From Primulina eburnea (Eukaryota > Streptophyta > Magnoliopsida > Lamiales > Gesneriaceae), in contig NC_133114.1 in NCBI RefSeq assembly GCF_022965805.1, forward strand, positions 4,112,261 to 4,176,260: DNA of 64,000 bases, in the 5' to 3' direction. Positions 1 through 12,217 of the stretch are shown piece after piece; position 1 is the first letter of the stretch; every line of letters starts with the position of its first letter. The notes under the pieces were generated by a model. It was not told the DNA's origin. It saw nothing but the letters and a program-made list of their open reading frames with translations, and did not search any database. The position numbers and the translations under genes were made by a program.

Positions 1-1560
1 CATTGGTGAACCGGCATCCTATGCATCTTCACTACCTGATCCTGTAATACTTGAGCTACGTGAGTTTATAAAACTCAATAAGTTGGCACTTGTACGTATC
101 AATATGCGTCGAAGGAACATACATATCAAGTCGTGACAACAATGAATCTTTAAACCATGTCATATCATAGCATATATTCATGTTCATTTTTGTACTTGAG
201 CCTCATTAGTTGACCTGTACTACTGTGCTTGCTTTATTATATAGCTACTACTGTGTTGGACGTCAAGGAGCAACCTTTGGCAACCCCACGCCCCATGAAC
301 ATATATTGGCCAATAGCTTCGGTGGACTTAAAACCACCCATGATTTCAACAAGCTCTATATCATGTAAAAATCAATCATTTTCCTTTCATGTTCATTACA
401 TAGTACTCATCTTCAATATTCATGAGTTCCTTTCATATATAATACATAACAATGGAATATGGTGCTATGTTTTCAACAATAATATACTAACAATGTACAT
501 ATAGCAATAAACAATGGGAAGTATTTGAAATCATAATATTACTCATGTATTACTTGATGAATATGCCAACTTACAGTCCAAGCGTACGAATACTGGTTTG
601 AGACGATGATTCTCGCTCCTATACTGTCAAACATATCAATAATTTAATTACTATGTCCATACTAGTGAAAGTTACCCCTCTACATGAAGAACAACTAAAA
701 GAGAAGAAAACTTACACCCTTAGGAAGCTCTTGGGATGGAGAGCTGAGTTCTAACCTCAAAATGATGAAAGGAATGAAGAAGGAAGCTTTTGGGAGGAAT
801 GTTTCTAGGTTTGCTTCGTGTTCTTGCTGAGGAAGAAGGTAAGAATGGTGGAAAGTGCTTAGAAAACTCGATACTTATCTTTTCAAACACTGCTGGGCGC
901 ATATGCGCGACATTCTGGGCGCATATGCGCGGCCTGTTCTGCCCTCCCGGCTCACATGCGCGAATTCTGGCGCATATGCGCGCTACATTCTGCCACAAAA
1001 CTCATTTTTAACTTCCGAATTAGCAAAAGTGATAAACAAGAAAGTTGTAGCCCTATGTGTTTTCTTGCATCTCCAATTGGCCTCATGTCATTTGAAGGTT
1101 TGAGTAAAACGTTATTCTCATTCTCCCAACATGTGTCAGTGCAGGAACAATGATACACACGACACACTTCGGGGCATTTTTGGCTTGTATTTCACAATGA
1201 TTTGGACAAAACCCAAAACGTGAAAGTTGTAGCATTATATCTTATCTTTCTAATGGTTAAGGCCTCACACAATTTGGATCAATATTCAAATCATTATGCT
1301 AAAACCCGTAACAACTACCACAATTTCGTCTCATTTTCTGCAGTCCTGTACCAACTTTCATTACACTACTTCTACCTACACCTCTTACTACCACTATTTT
1401 AACACATATTCATTCTCAATACACCATAGACAATATAAAAATCACGTTCAATCTCACTATTGATACCTCAATCATTACGTGAAATCTAATGAGCTAAATA
1501 ACTACATAATAAACGACATAAACGCATTATTATCATTTGTACGAGTAACCGGGCATTACA
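1..1560 (-). repeat. 3' LTR of the first gypsy element (partial)
   Basis: It matches 6572-8861 base for base apart from scattered substitutions and small indels. Position 1 corresponds to about 6572, so roughly 370 bp of the LTR lie beyond the window. It ends GGGCATTACA and is followed by a purine-rich tract read on the minus strand. It has one copy of the 359-bp segment that is triplicated in the other LTR. Confidence 0.9.
897..981. repeat. GCGCATATGCGC palindrome cluster in LTR
   Basis: Three perfect 12-bp palindromes GCGCATATGCGC lie at 897-908, 919-930 and 970-981, with a degenerate fourth near 951-963. They are separated by short CATTCTG-like spacers in an otherwise AT-rich LTR. The partner LTR has the same cluster at 8198-8282 with two of the four sites altered. 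They may be protein-binding sites or hairpins in U3; nothing in the sequence decides which. Confidence 0.8.
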
Positions 1561-1576
1561 ATTCTCCCTTCCTTCA
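1561..1576 (-). other. Polypurine tract of first gypsy element
   Basis: Directly inside the 3' LTR, the minus strand reads a purine-rich run (GAAGGAAGGGAGAAT), the expected plus-strand primer for reverse transcription. Confidence 0.7.
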
Positions 1577-2148
1577 AAGAATTTCGTCCTCGAAATTTGA
1601 CGTACCATATAGTTCGGGATATCTCTGTTGAATCTCGTCTTCTCGTTCCCAAGTTGCTTCTTCGATTACATGATTTCGCCATAACAGTTTCACCAAGGGT
1701 ATTTCCTTGCCTCGTAACACTTTTGATTTCCTATCGAGAATTTGGACCAGTCGTTCTTCATACGAGAGATTCGATGCAAGCTCCAATGGTTCATAATGAA
1801 GAACGTGAGAAGGATTGGCCAAATACTTTCGTAGAAAGGAAACATGAAAAACGTTATGAACATTTGATAAGTTCGGTGGTAAAGCAACTCGGTAGGCTCT
1901 GTCTCCTATTCTTTACAAGATTTCAAATGGACCGATATATCTTGGACTCAATTTTCCTTTCTTACCAAAACGCAAAATGCCCTTCAATGGTGATATCTTT
2001 ATAAATACATGGTCCCCAACCTGAAATTCCAATCGACGACGTCGCACATCAGCATAGCTTTTCAGTCGACTCTGGGCAGTGTGCCAGTGTGCATTCTTTC
2101 TCTAATCTTGGTTACCAATTCAGCTGTTTGTTGTACCAATTCAGGGCC
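1574..2148 (-). pseudogene. Gypsy integrase C-terminus with chromodomain-like tail (broken)
   Basis: The last open piece (1574-1822) contains ILDRKSKVLRGKEIPLVKLL and WRNHVIEEATWE, the truncated chromodomain-like end typical of plant Tekay/Del polyproteins. In these elements the tail is thought to guide integration into particular chromatin. Between 1823 and 2148 the frame is lost relative to the integrase core. On the plus strand the region merely gives shadow ORFs. Confidence 0.75.
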
Positions 2149-3141
2149 TCATAACTTTCGTTCTACTACTTCATCCCAATGTACTGTAGATCGACATTTT
2201 CTACCATATAATGCAATATATGGTGCCACTCCAATACTTGACTGATAGATATTGTTATACGTAAACTTAGCCAATGGTAGTTTACTGTCCCAACTACCTG
2301 AGAAGTCAATAGTACAGGCCTTCAACATATCTTCTAAGATCTTATTCACTCTTTCTGATTGTCCACCAGTTTGAGGGTGGAATGCTGTACTAAATACTAA
2401 TTGAGTTCCCATAGCATGATGTAAACTCTTCCAAAATGCAGACGTAAATTTGGGATTTCTATCAGATACAATGGACACTGGGATGCCATGAAGTCTCACT
2501 ATCTCTTTGATGTATTCTTCATCATATTGATTCATCGTGTATGTGGTCTTCACCGGAAGAAAGTGAGGTGATTTTGTAAGTCGATCCACAATAACCCATA
2601 TAGCATTAAACCCTCTTTGAGTTCTTGGCAAACCAAGAATGAAATCCATTGTGATGTGTTCTCATTTCCATTCAGGAATGGGTAGTGGTTTCAGAAGTCC
2701 TGCTGGTCTTTGATGTTCAGTCTTGACTTGTTGACAAGTTAGACATTGTGCAACAAATTGAGCAATATCCTTTTTCATACCTGGCCACCAAAATAATGGT
2801 TTCAGATCCTTGTACATTTTTGTGCCTCCTGGATGGATCGAATAGGGAGTAGCATGAGCATCAATAATAATGTCGTTCCTGATTGTTCCTTGTTTTGGCA
2901 CACACAATCTACCCCGATATGTCCATATTCCTTCCTCATTCAATTCAAAGTTCGAATGTCCTTTATCCTTGTCTCGCTGTCTCAATTGCTGGAATTCATT
3001 ATCTGCATTTTGTTCGACCTTGATCATGTCTGCAAGTGTTGGTCGAACCATGAGAGATGATAATTGGATTGCAGTGCCCTTTGGAATAACATCAAGCTTC
3101 AAGTTCTGCAAATCCCATAAAATTTGTTCTTGTACTTGCAT
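2149..3141 (-). pseudogene. Gypsy integrase: HHCC zinc domain and catalytic core
   Basis: Two in-frame pieces separated by a stop near 2650-2661. The upstream piece (2662-3141) has the zinc-binding module with IHPGGTKMYKDLKPLFWWPG and CLTCQQVKTEHQ. The downstream piece (2149-2649) has the core start MDFILGLPRTQRGF, the VSDRNPKFTS block and FHPQTGGQSERVN, with the catalytic aspartates and glutamate in place. Integrase inserts the cDNA copy into the chromosome. The premature stop splits the protein between the two domains. Confidence 0.85.
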
Positions 3142-3162
3142 TGCAGCAATAGAACTGGACTT

Positions 3163-3798
3163 TCAACTTAACGAATCTCCAACAACATTGGCTTTGCCTG
3201 GATGGTAATTAATAACACAATCATAATCTTTCACTAATTCCAACCAACGTCGTTGTCGCATATTCAGATCTTTTTGCGTGAATAAATATTTCAAACTCTT
3301 GTGGTCCGTGTATATTTCACACCGTTCACCATACAGATAATGGCGCCATATTTTCAACGCAAATACCACTGCTGTCAGTTCTAAATCATGTGTGGGATAA
3401 TTCTTTTCATATTCCTTCAATTGTCTTGAGGCATAAGCAATGATCTTCCTGTGTTTCATTAAAACTGCTCCTAAACCTTGTTTCGAAGCATCAATGTATA
3501 CTAGAAAATCTCTTGATCCTTCTGGAATAGCAAGGACTGGTGCTGATGTCAATTTCGTTTTTAACTCTTGGAAACTGCGATCACATGCTTCGATCCATAT
3601 AAATTTGACATTCTTTCGGGTTAACTCAGTCAAAGGCAATGCTATCTTAGAAAATCTCTCTATAAACCGATGGTAATAACCAGCTAACCCAAGAAAACTA
3701 CGTACCTCAGTAATAGTAGTTGGTCGTAGCCAGTTATTAACAGCTTCAATCTTGCTCGGATCCACTGATATGCCTTCTTTAGAAATGATATGACCCAA
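3163..3798 (-). pseudogene. Gypsy RNase H domain
   Basis: The 211-residue piece opens with the RT connection region ([20 protein letters not shown]), then has [33 protein letters not shown] and [10 protein letters not shown] of the Ty3-type RNase H that removes template RNA. It is in a different frame from the RT core upstream, so a frameshift lies near 3800-3824. The reading continues toward integrase after a stop near 3160. Confidence 0.85.
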
Positions 3799-3823
3799 GA
3801 ATGCTACTTGTTCAAGCCAAAAT

Positions 3824-4411
3824 TCACATTTCTTCCATTTGGCATATAAATGTTTTATCTTTCAAAGTTTGCAAAACTAATTCCAGATGTTCTCGATGCT
3901 CCTCTACAGTTCGTGAGTAGATGAGAATATCATCTATAAACACAATCACGAACTTGTCTAGAAATGGCTTGAAAATTCTATTCATCAAATCCATGAAAGC
4001 AGCTGGTGCATTCGTTAATCCAAATGGCATTACAAGAAATTCATAATGCCCATACCTGGTTCGGAAGGCAGTCTTTGAGATATCATCTTATTTCACTTTT
4101 AATTGATGATAGCCTGATCGTAAATCAATCTTCGAAAAGATGGCAGCTCCTTGTAATTGATCAAACAAATCATCAATTCTGAGGAGTGGATACTTATTTT
4201 TGATTGTCAATTTGTTCAACTCCCGATAATCAATACATAAACGAAGAGTACCGTCTTTCTTTTTCACAAACAAAACAGGTGCACCCCACGGTGAAAAGCT
4301 CGGTCTAATAAACCCTTTATCAAGCAACTCATGTAACTGTTCTTTCAATTCTTTCATTTCTGTAGGAGCTAACCGATAAGGAGCTTTTGAGATCGGATGA
4401 GTTCCTGCCAC
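3824..4411 (-). pseudogene. Gypsy reverse transcriptase core (split by stop)
   Basis: The two pieces 4088-4411 and 3824-4030 are in one frame. They contain the start of RT ([20 protein letters not shown]), [33 protein letters not shown] and the catalytic [11 protein letters not shown], where the DD pair is the metal-binding site. A TAA near 4086-4088 separates fingers from palm. The domain copies element RNA to DNA. Confidence 0.88.
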
Positions 4412-4435
4412 AACATCAATTACAAATTCGATCTC

Positions 4436-5260
4436 TCAATCTGGGGGTAAGCATGTTACATCTTCAGGAAATACTTCTGGAAACTCACACACAACATCTG
4501 TATCTTTTAGTTCACGAACCGGTGGATCAATAACTAAAACATATGCTAAATATCCTTGACACCCCTTCTGTAATAATTTACAAGCCTTCATACAAGATAT
4601 TATCCAAAGAGGTAAGGATATACCTGCACTTGCTACTGTGAATGATTCAGCTCCTATTGGTGCAAACTTGATCATCTTTAGGCCACAGTCAATAGTAACT
4701 CTATACTTCGAGAGCCAATCCATTCCCAATATCACATCAAAATCCGTCATCCTCAGCACTATGAAGTCAGCATACATCTGATGGCCTTGGATGTATATTG
4801 GACACCCTCGCACAATCTGGTCTGTTTGTAATTCTTGCCCTGAAGGTAAGACTATGGCGAGTTGTGTCTCTATTGTACTTGCGGTAATGCTCAGTCTCCT
4901 TAAAAATGATTCCGAAATAAAGGAATGTGTGGCTCCTGAATCTAGTAAAACAATATCAGTGATACCAGAAATCAAGAACATACCGGTAATCATCGATGTA
5001 TCTGCATCCACTTCCTCCTTGGTCATCGAGAAAAGGCGTCCTTGTACTTTCTCATAACTCCCTGGACAATTTTTGGCGAGATGCCCTGGCTTTTTGCAAC
5101 GATAACAGACATTGGAACCTTGCATACATTCACCGCCGTGAAGTTTGCCACATTTAGGACAAGGTGGTCTGCCCTGTTCTTTACGTGGAGGGGGACCCTT
5201 GCCACGAGGTTCCTCTGGTCGAGTGCCTTTGTTATCGCTCTTTTGGCCTTGTCCTGTTCC
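4436..5260 (-). pseudogene. Gypsy zinc knuckle and aspartic protease
   Basis: The open piece 4436-5125 begins just before a CCHC knuckle (CYRCKKPGHLAKNC), the gag nucleocapsid motif. It is followed by the protease active-site block IVLLDSGATHSFISESF, where the DSG triad cuts the polyprotein. It ends in the linker EFPEVFPEDVTCLPPD that normally runs straight into RT. A stop near 4433 breaks that join. Upstream, in the same frame, glycine- and proline-rich residues belong to the gag C-terminus. Confidence 0.85.
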
Positions 5261-6046
5261 TTAGCTCTTTTGAAAGTACTGCTGCCTTCGCTGTTGTCTG
5301 TCTCTTTCAATGTCTTGTTCAGCCATAAGTGCTCTTTCCACTATCTCCCTATAGGTAGCAACTTTCGACATCCGTACATCTCTTTTAATTTCAGAGCGAA
5401 GTCCCCGCATGAAGTGTTCGCCCTTACTGATGTCATCTTGAGCAATATATGGTACATATTGGACTCCAGTCTCGAATTGTTGTATGTATTCCGCCATTGA
5501 CATGGTTCCTTGCTTCAGATTCAGGAAATAACTGGTTATCTTGGCTCATACGTCTTTACTGAAATATTTGTTGTAAAACACAGTTTTGAAAGTTTCCCAT
5601 GTCAATGGTATCACAGGTAATGTCACCCTTGCACTCTCCCACCATATTCTTGCATGCTTTGTTAATAAAAAGATGGCACAAGTTACTTTGTCTGCATCTT
5701 CCATATGGAGGTAGGAGAAGATGGACTCCAATGATTTAATTCATTCTTCTGCTACTGTCGGATCGGTACTTCCCATGAATTCAGGGGGATTCAAATGTCG
5801 AAACCGATCATATACGTCTGTCTGAACAGGCACATGTCTGTGTACTATGGCTTGTGCTTGTGCCTGTTCATGAGTAGTCCATTGCATCTCCAGTAGCTGC
5901 TGTATTTGTTCACCATGTACTTTTGCTTGTTGTTGGAGTAATTGAGCGAAGTCATCTGCAGGTCGTGGCGCACTACCTTCACCTTCGACTGCTGGGGCCT
6001 TGCCCTTAGATGACTCTCCTTCATGTACTTTACTTTTCGGTGGCAT
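5261..6046 (-). pseudogene. Gypsy gag (capsid region), interrupted by stops
   Basis: Starts at ATG 6046 (MPPKSKVHEGESSKGKAP), a proline- and acid-rich N-terminus. It continues in one frame through the retrotransposon gag region (ARIWWESARVTLPVIPLTWE and FMRGLRSEIKRDVR), with in-frame stops near 5741, 5504-5545 and 5261. Gag forms the virus-like particle. The start is supported by its position about 140 bp inside the primer site. Confidence 0.82.
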
Positions 6047-6181
6047 CTTCGCTTATCTTAACCTACATGTAGGATACATAAACACATAACTTAGCATAAA
6101 CTATGGGATACCAAGATACATACTTGCCGAGTTCCCCATGCATGAATGAAGTGCAGTGTCTTCTCTGTCGAAGAACCGTGG

Positions 6182-6194
6182 GCTCAGATACCAA
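6182..6194 (-). other. tRNA-Met(i) primer binding site of first gypsy element
   Basis: The minus strand reads TGGTATCTGAGCC six bases inside the 5' LTR end at 6201. It matches the usual plant TGGTATCAGAGCC site with one substitution. Confidence 0.85.
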
Positions 6195-6200
6195 CTAAAA

Positions 6201-8861
6201 TGTCACACCCTTACTCTATACTTAGCATAATTACCATAATCAAAATAAGGTTTGAATGATATGACTATAGTATGAAGCAAATCAAACAAGAGACATCACT
6301 TTGACGGTTTATAAAAATTTTGGCATGATGTCCCTATATTTTGTATAAGCAAAAAACTCAACTCAAGCAACAACCTCAAGCATATTTTCATACAGAACCA
6401 TACACCATATTGTTATACATATACATATTCTCATATACAAGCATACTTTGTATCATCATAATCATCGTAAAAACTTGTTCAAACCCTGACATATTTCAGT
6501 ACAATACATATGCGGAAGCTACACTATAATAAGTCCCGGTTCTTGTTGAGGTGAGGCACGTCACAAGAATCCATTGGCGAACCGGCATCCTATGCATCTT
6601 CACTACCTGATCCTGTAATACATGATCTACGTGAGTTTATAAAACTCAATAAGTTGGCACTTGTACGTATCAATATGCGTCGAAGGAACATACATATCAA
6701 GTCGTGACAACAATGAATCTTTAAACCATGTCATATCATAGCATATATTCATGTTCATTTTTGTACTTGAGCCTCATTAGTTGACCTGTACTACTGTGCT
6801 TGCTTTATTATATAGCTACTACTGTGTTGGACGTCAGGGAGCAACCTTTGGCAACCCCACGCCCCATGAACATATATTTGCCAATAGCTTTGGTGGACTT
6901 AAAACCACCCATGATTTCAACAAGCTCTATATCATGTAAAAATCAATCATTTTCCTTTCATGTTCGTGTTCATGTTCATTACATAGCACCCATCTTCAAT
7001 ATTCATGAGTTCCTTTCATATTTAATACATATCAATGGAATATGGTGCTATGTTTTCAACAATAAGATACTAACAATGTACATATAGCAATAAACAATGG
7101 GAAGTATTTGAAATCATAATATTACTCATGTATTACTTGATGAACATGCCAACTTACAGTCCAAGCGTACGAATACTGGTTTGAGACGATGATTCTCGCT
7201 CCTATACTGTCAAACATATCAATAATTTAATTACTATGTCTATACTAGTGAAAGTTACCCCTCTACATGAAGAACAACTAAAAGAGAAGAAAACTTACAC
7301 CCTTAGGAAGCTCTTGGGATGGAGAGCTAAGTTCTAACCTCAAAATGATGAAAGGAATGAAGAAGGAAGCTTTTGGGAGGAATTTTTCTAGGTTCGCTTG
7401 GTGTTCTTGCTGAGGAAGAAGGTAAGAATGGTGGAAAGTGCTTAGAAAACTCGATACTTATCTTTTCATAAAGACAAGTAATACTCATGTATTACTTGAT
7501 GAACATGCCAACTTACAGTCCAAGCGTACGAATACTGGTTTGAGACGATGATTCTCGCTCCTATACTGTCAAACATATCAATAATTTAATTACTATGTCC
7601 ATACTAGTGAAAGTTACCCCTCTACATGAAGAACAACTAAAAGAGAAGAAAACTTACACCCTTAGGAAGCTCTTGGGATGGAGAGCTGAGTTCTAACCTC
7701 AAAATGATGAAAGGAATGAAGAAGGAAGCTTTTGGGAGGAATGTTTCTAGGTTTGCTTCGTGTTCTTGCTGAGGAAGAAGGTAAGAATGGTGGAAAGTGC
7801 TTAGAAAACTCGATACTTATCTTTTCATAAAGACAAGTAATACTCATGTATTACTTGATGAACATGCCAACTTACAGTCCAAGCGTACGAATACTGGTTT
7901 GAGACGATGATTCTCGCTCCTATACTATCAAACATATCAATAATTTAATTACTATGTCCATACTAGTGAAAGTTACCACTCTACATGAAGAACAACTAAA
8001 AGAGAAGAAAACTTACACCCTTAGGAAGCTCTTGGGATGGAGAGCTGAGTTCTAACCTCAAAATGATGAAAGGAATGAAGAAGGAAGCTTTTGGGAGGAA
8101 TGTTTCTAGGTTTGCTTCGTGTTCTTGCTGAGGAAGAAGGTAAAAATGGTGGAAAGTGCTTAGAAAACTCGATACTTATCTTTTCAAACACTGCTGGGCG
8201 CATATGCGCGACATTCTGGGCGCAATTGTGCGGCCTGTTCTGCCCTCCCGGCGCACATGCGCGAATTCTGGCGCATATGCGCGCTACATTCTGCCACAAA
8301 ACTCATTTTTAACTTCCGAATTAGCAAAAGTGATAAACAAGAAATTTGTAGCCCTATGTGTTTTCTTGCATCTCCAATTGGCCTCATGTCATTTGAAGGT
8401 CTGAGTAAAAAGTTATGCTCATTCTCCCAACATGTGTCAGTGCAGGAACAACGATACACACGACACACTTCGGGGCATTTTTGGCTTGTCTTCCACAATG
8501 ATTTGGACAAAACCCAAAACGTGAAAGTTGTAGCATTATATCTTATCTTTCTAATGGTTAAGGCCTCACACAATTTGGATCAATATTCAAATCATTACGC
8601 TAAAACCCGTAACAACTACCACAATTTCGTCTCATTTTCTGCAGTCCTGTACCAACTTTCATTACACTACTTCTACCTACACCTCTTACTACCACTATTT
8701 TAACACATATTCATTCTCAATACACCATAGACAATATAAAAATCATGTCCAATCTCACTATTGATACCTCAATCATTACGTGAAATCTAATGAGCTAAAT
8801 AACTACATAATAAACGACATAAACGCATTATTATCATTTGTACGAGTAACCGGGCATTACA
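6201..8861 (-). repeat. 5' LTR of first gypsy element, enlarged by an internal triplication
   Basis: TG...CA bounded, 2661 bp. Its partner LTR would be about 1930 bp, and the difference equals two extra 359-bp units (see 7124-8186). GC-palindromes recur at 8198-8282. Small differences of a few percent from the other LTR imply an insertion that is not very recent. Confidence 0.88.
7124..8186. repeat. 359-bp tandem triplication inside the 5' LTR
   Basis: The string ACTCATGTATTACTTGATG recurs at 7124, 7483 and 7842. Units 1 and 2 end in an identical short junction (ATAAAGACAAGTAAT) that is absent from the single-copy partner LTR at 541-885, so it looks like filler DNA copied along with the unit. 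Unit 1 has more private substitutions than units 2 and 3. Confidence 0.9.
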
Positions 8862-9658
8862 CATTTCAACTCTTCATAACATGGTTAATGAGTACCACAA
8901 GCTTGCCTTATCTTTTGAAAAGGCCAGAGAAAAGAAAACTGATCCCATAGACAATAAAACTAAAACTGATGAATCAGTTGATGAGTTGAGTCTAAAGAGG
9001 TAGATTGCTGAGCTCAATGCTGAAAGAAGCAGGAATCAATCAATGATTCAGAAGTTGATGCTTGAAAATTCAAAGCAAATTGAGCTTATTCAGGCTTGGA
9101 AAAAATCATCTGTTGCATTAACTGAAATACAGAACTCACAGAAATCAGTTACTGATTAAACTGATTTAGGGTTCAGCAACCAAGATGAAATGTCTTCCAA
9201 TGATACTCGACCAAAACTGAATATGGATAAAGGGAAATACATTGACTTTGTCAAATCAGTTGTGGTACAAAAAAAACTGAGCCAAGTAAACTGGTTGAAC
9301 AGCCTACTGAAAGTACGAACAAGGCTAGAAGACATGGTATTGGTTATAGCCCAAAAGTTTTAACTGACTCACGCAGTCAGTCGTCAAAAAGATTCAGCAG
9401 AAATTATTCAAATGGCTACTCCAATTACTATAACAGCAAGCCAGTTCAGAAAAGATTTCGACTGAACAATCAGTTGAACAAAGCTAAATCACATGTTATC
9501 TCATCTGCACAATACACACCAAGCAAACACAAACCGAGAAAGACCATCTGGAATACAGCAACTGGACAGTCAGTCAGACTAATCCAAGTCTGGGTTCCTA
9601 AAGGACTAATCAGTTTAGGACCCAAATAGAAATGGGTACCAAAATTATATCTTGTGTT
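8862..9658 (+). pseudogene. Copia gag C-terminal coiled-coil region (remnant)
   Basis: One frame reads NMVNEYHKLALSFEKAREKK, then a helical stretch rich in Glu, Lys and Gln with IAELNAERSRNQSMIQKLML. In-frame stops occur near 9001 and 9157, and more follow. This is the linker between gag zinc knuckle and protease expected in SIRE-type elements. The gypsy LTR interrupts it at its left end. No intact ORF remains. Confidence 0.65.
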
Positions 9659-10080
9659 TGATTACAGGTAATAGGTACAAGCAAGGAATCAATCTGGTAC
9701 TTGGATAGTGGATGCTCACGACACATGACGGGAGATGCAAACTTGTTATCTCAACTGATCAAATTTACTGGACCAAACATCAGTTTTGGAGACAACTCCA
9801 AAGGTAAAACTGAGGGTAAGGGTAAGCTTATCCATGGTAACTTTACAATTAAAGATATTTTGCTAGTTGAGAATTTGAAGTATAACCTGATAAGCATCAG
9901 TCAGTTATGCAACAATAATTTCTCAGTTCAGTTTGACAAACACACTTGTTCAGTTAGAGACTAAACTAATGAAGTCATCCTAACTGGCAATCGTTGTATA
10001 AACACTTACAAGGTAAGTTGGACTGAACAACCTTATGCACCAGTGTGTCTTATTACTTCCAAATCTTCAGAAAACTGATT
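9659..10080 (+). pseudogene. Copia aspartic protease
   Basis: The frame through GTSKESIWYLDSGCSRHMTG carries the copia-type protease active site (DSG) and continues with KYNLISISQLC, a conserved block before the GAG-pre-integrase domain. Stops at 9962 and 10076 lie in the same frame as the downstream integrase, so only point changes separate the domains here. Confidence 0.85.
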
Positions 10081-11388
10081 GTGGCATAAGAGACTGAACC
10101 ATCTGAACTTTAAATCTATTGCATATCTGACTAATCATGATCTTGTAACTGGTTTGTCCAAAATGGATTTTACCAAAGATAAAATTTTTTCAGCATGTCA
10201 GCTTGGTAAACAAGTAAAATCTTCTTTTAAAAACAAGGGCCGTAAATCTTCTTCCCGATGCTTAGAGATGTTACATATGGATCTATTTGGTCCAATACCA
10301 GTCATGAGCTTAGGGAAAATGAAATACACCTTGGTGGTTGTGGATGATTTTTCAAGATTTACTTGGGTTATTTTTCTCAAATCCAAAGACCAAACTGATG
10401 CACAACTGATCAAGCTTTTCAAAAGACTATTAAATGAAAAATCGGTTGGAATTGATAGAATCAGATCTGATCGAGGAACTGAATTCATCAATCAAATTAT
10501 TTCAATTTTTTTAGAAAATGCTGGAATTAAGCATGAACTCTCAGAGCTAGAACTCCTCAGCAAAATGGTGTAGCTGATAGTAGAAATCGGACCCTTAAAG
10601 AAGCTGCTAGAACAATGCTTGATGATTCTGGTATTTCTCAAAGGTTTTGGGCAGAGGCAGTAAACACTACGTGTTTTACTCAGAACATATCGATGATTAA
10701 TAAAAATCATTTTAAAACACCTTATGAGATCTGGCATGGACGAAAAAGTGTGGTTTTATATTTCAAAATATTCGGCTGCAGATGTTTTATCATTGATAAT
10801 GGTAAAAATCATTTAAAAAACTTTGATGCTAAATCTGCAGAGGGAATATTTCTTAGATATTATTCAGTTAGCAAAGCATATAGATTTTTTAATAAGAATT
10901 ATTTGAATGTTGAAGAGTCTATCCATGTTGTTTTTGAAGAAAATGTACTAACTGATAAGCCAACTGATTCAGTTGAGCTAGTTGATCGACTTACAGAGAT
11001 CAGTTTGGAGGATGATGATGAAGAAGACAATCATATCAATAGAAACATCCTTCAAACACCTGAACCTGAAATATTAGATCAATCAATCGAACAGGAACCT
11101 GCTCCTGATAATCAGTTGGTAGAGCAAACAAATGATATTCAGTTACCAACTGAAACAGCTCCAACTGAAACTGAAAACATTCAGTTGCCTATAGAAGCAG
11201 TTGCTGATATAGAAGCAACAAATGCTGAACTCAGATGGAAGAAATCACATCCTCCAGAATTGGTGATAGGTTATCCATCTGACCCGGTAAGAACAAGAAA
11301 TCAAATGCTTAATTTGTTTATTCATTCTGCTTTTGTTTCCCAACTAGAACCAAAGAAAACTGATGAAGCTCTTACTGATCCTAACTAG
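10079..11388 (+). pseudogene. Copia GAG-pre-integrase and integrase
   Basis: LWHKRLNHLNFKSIAYL is the zinc-binding pre-integrase region. The core follows with LHMDLFGPIPVMSLGKMKYT, VVVDDFSRFTWVIFLKSKD and RSDRGTEFIN, with catalytic Asp residues visible. A frame change near 10550 falls in the region before the third catalytic residue. The second frame continues TPYEIWHGRKSVVLYFKIFG into an acidic linker with many TE/SV repeats. A TAG at 11386 ends it. Confidence 0.85.
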
Positions 11389-11397
11389 ATAAATGCT

Positions 11398-12217
11398 ATG
11401 CAAGAAAAGCTAAATCAGTTTACCCATAACAATGTCTGGAACCTAGTTCCAAGACCAGTTTCAAAAACTATTATAGGTACAAAATGGGTGTACAGGAACA
11501 AACTGAACGAAGACGGTTCAGTTGTGCACAACAAAGCAAGGCTAGTAGCACAAGGATACAGGCAGGAAGAAGGAATTGACTATGATGAGACATATGCACC
11601 AGTTGCAAGACATGAGGCAATCAGAATATTCCTTGCCTATGCATCATTCAAGAATTTTAAAGTCTACCAGATGGACGTAAAGAGTGCATTGTCAGTTGCA
11701 AAAAGAAGTCTATGTTGAACAACCTCCAGGTTTCATCAATCATCATTTTCCTGATCATGTCTACCATTTGAACAAAGCCTTATATGGTCTTAAACAAGCT
11801 CCAAGAGCTTGGTATGAAACTCTTTCAAAATTTCTAACTGATCACGAATTTTCTGTTGAATCAGTTGATAAGACATTGTTCAAATTTTCAAAGAATGATC
11901 ATATTTTACTCGTTCAAATTTATGTTGATGACATTATATTTGGGTCAACTAACCCCAAATTATGCGAGAAATTTGCTAAGTTGATGCAGGATAAGTTTGA
12001 AATGAGCATGATGGGTGAACTGACATTTTTCCTTGGACTACAAGTGAAGCAATTGGAGACTGGTATTTTTATCAGTCAGACTAAATACACGAAGGAGTTG
12101 CTGAAGAAATTTGGCAAGGAATCGTGTTCAGCTGCAAGTACTCCCATGAGTTCTTCAGTTAAACTGGACACTGATCAAGGGGAATATCAGTTGAGGCGAC
12201 ACTTTATAGAGGTTTAA
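11398..12217 (+). pseudogene. Copia reverse transcriptase
   Basis: Starts in the same frame as integrase ([10 protein letters not shown]). It has [40 protein letters not shown] and [12 protein letters not shown] short deletion or frame change then falls near 11690, and the second piece has [20 protein letters not shown] and the catalytic YVDDIIFGSTN. The YVDD motif is intact. The break falls where copia proteins normally read FLNG. Confidence 0.88.

Larger units (their letters stand above)
1..8861 (-). mobile_element. Ty3/gypsy chromovirus (Tekay/Del-like), nearly full length, decayed
   Basis: The element reads right to left: 5' LTR 6201-8861, tRNA-Met primer site, gag, protease, RT, RNase H, integrase and chromodomain-like tail, then a 3' LTR cut by the window start. 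Both LTRs show TG...CA ends (TGTCACACCC on the left, GGGCATTACA on the right). The protein order and the VKLLWRNH..EEATWE tail are those of plant chromoviruses; Tekay/Del is my best placement. Several in-frame stops and two frame changes make it defective. At its right end it abuts copia gag sequence directly, so it landed inside that element. The left target duplication lies outside the window. Confidence 0.9.

Noticed and set aside
720..1167. Overlapping readings in the first gypsy LTR (and 8021-8573)
   Set aside because: Noncoding LTR with GC palindromes; open on several frames at once, no conserved residues.
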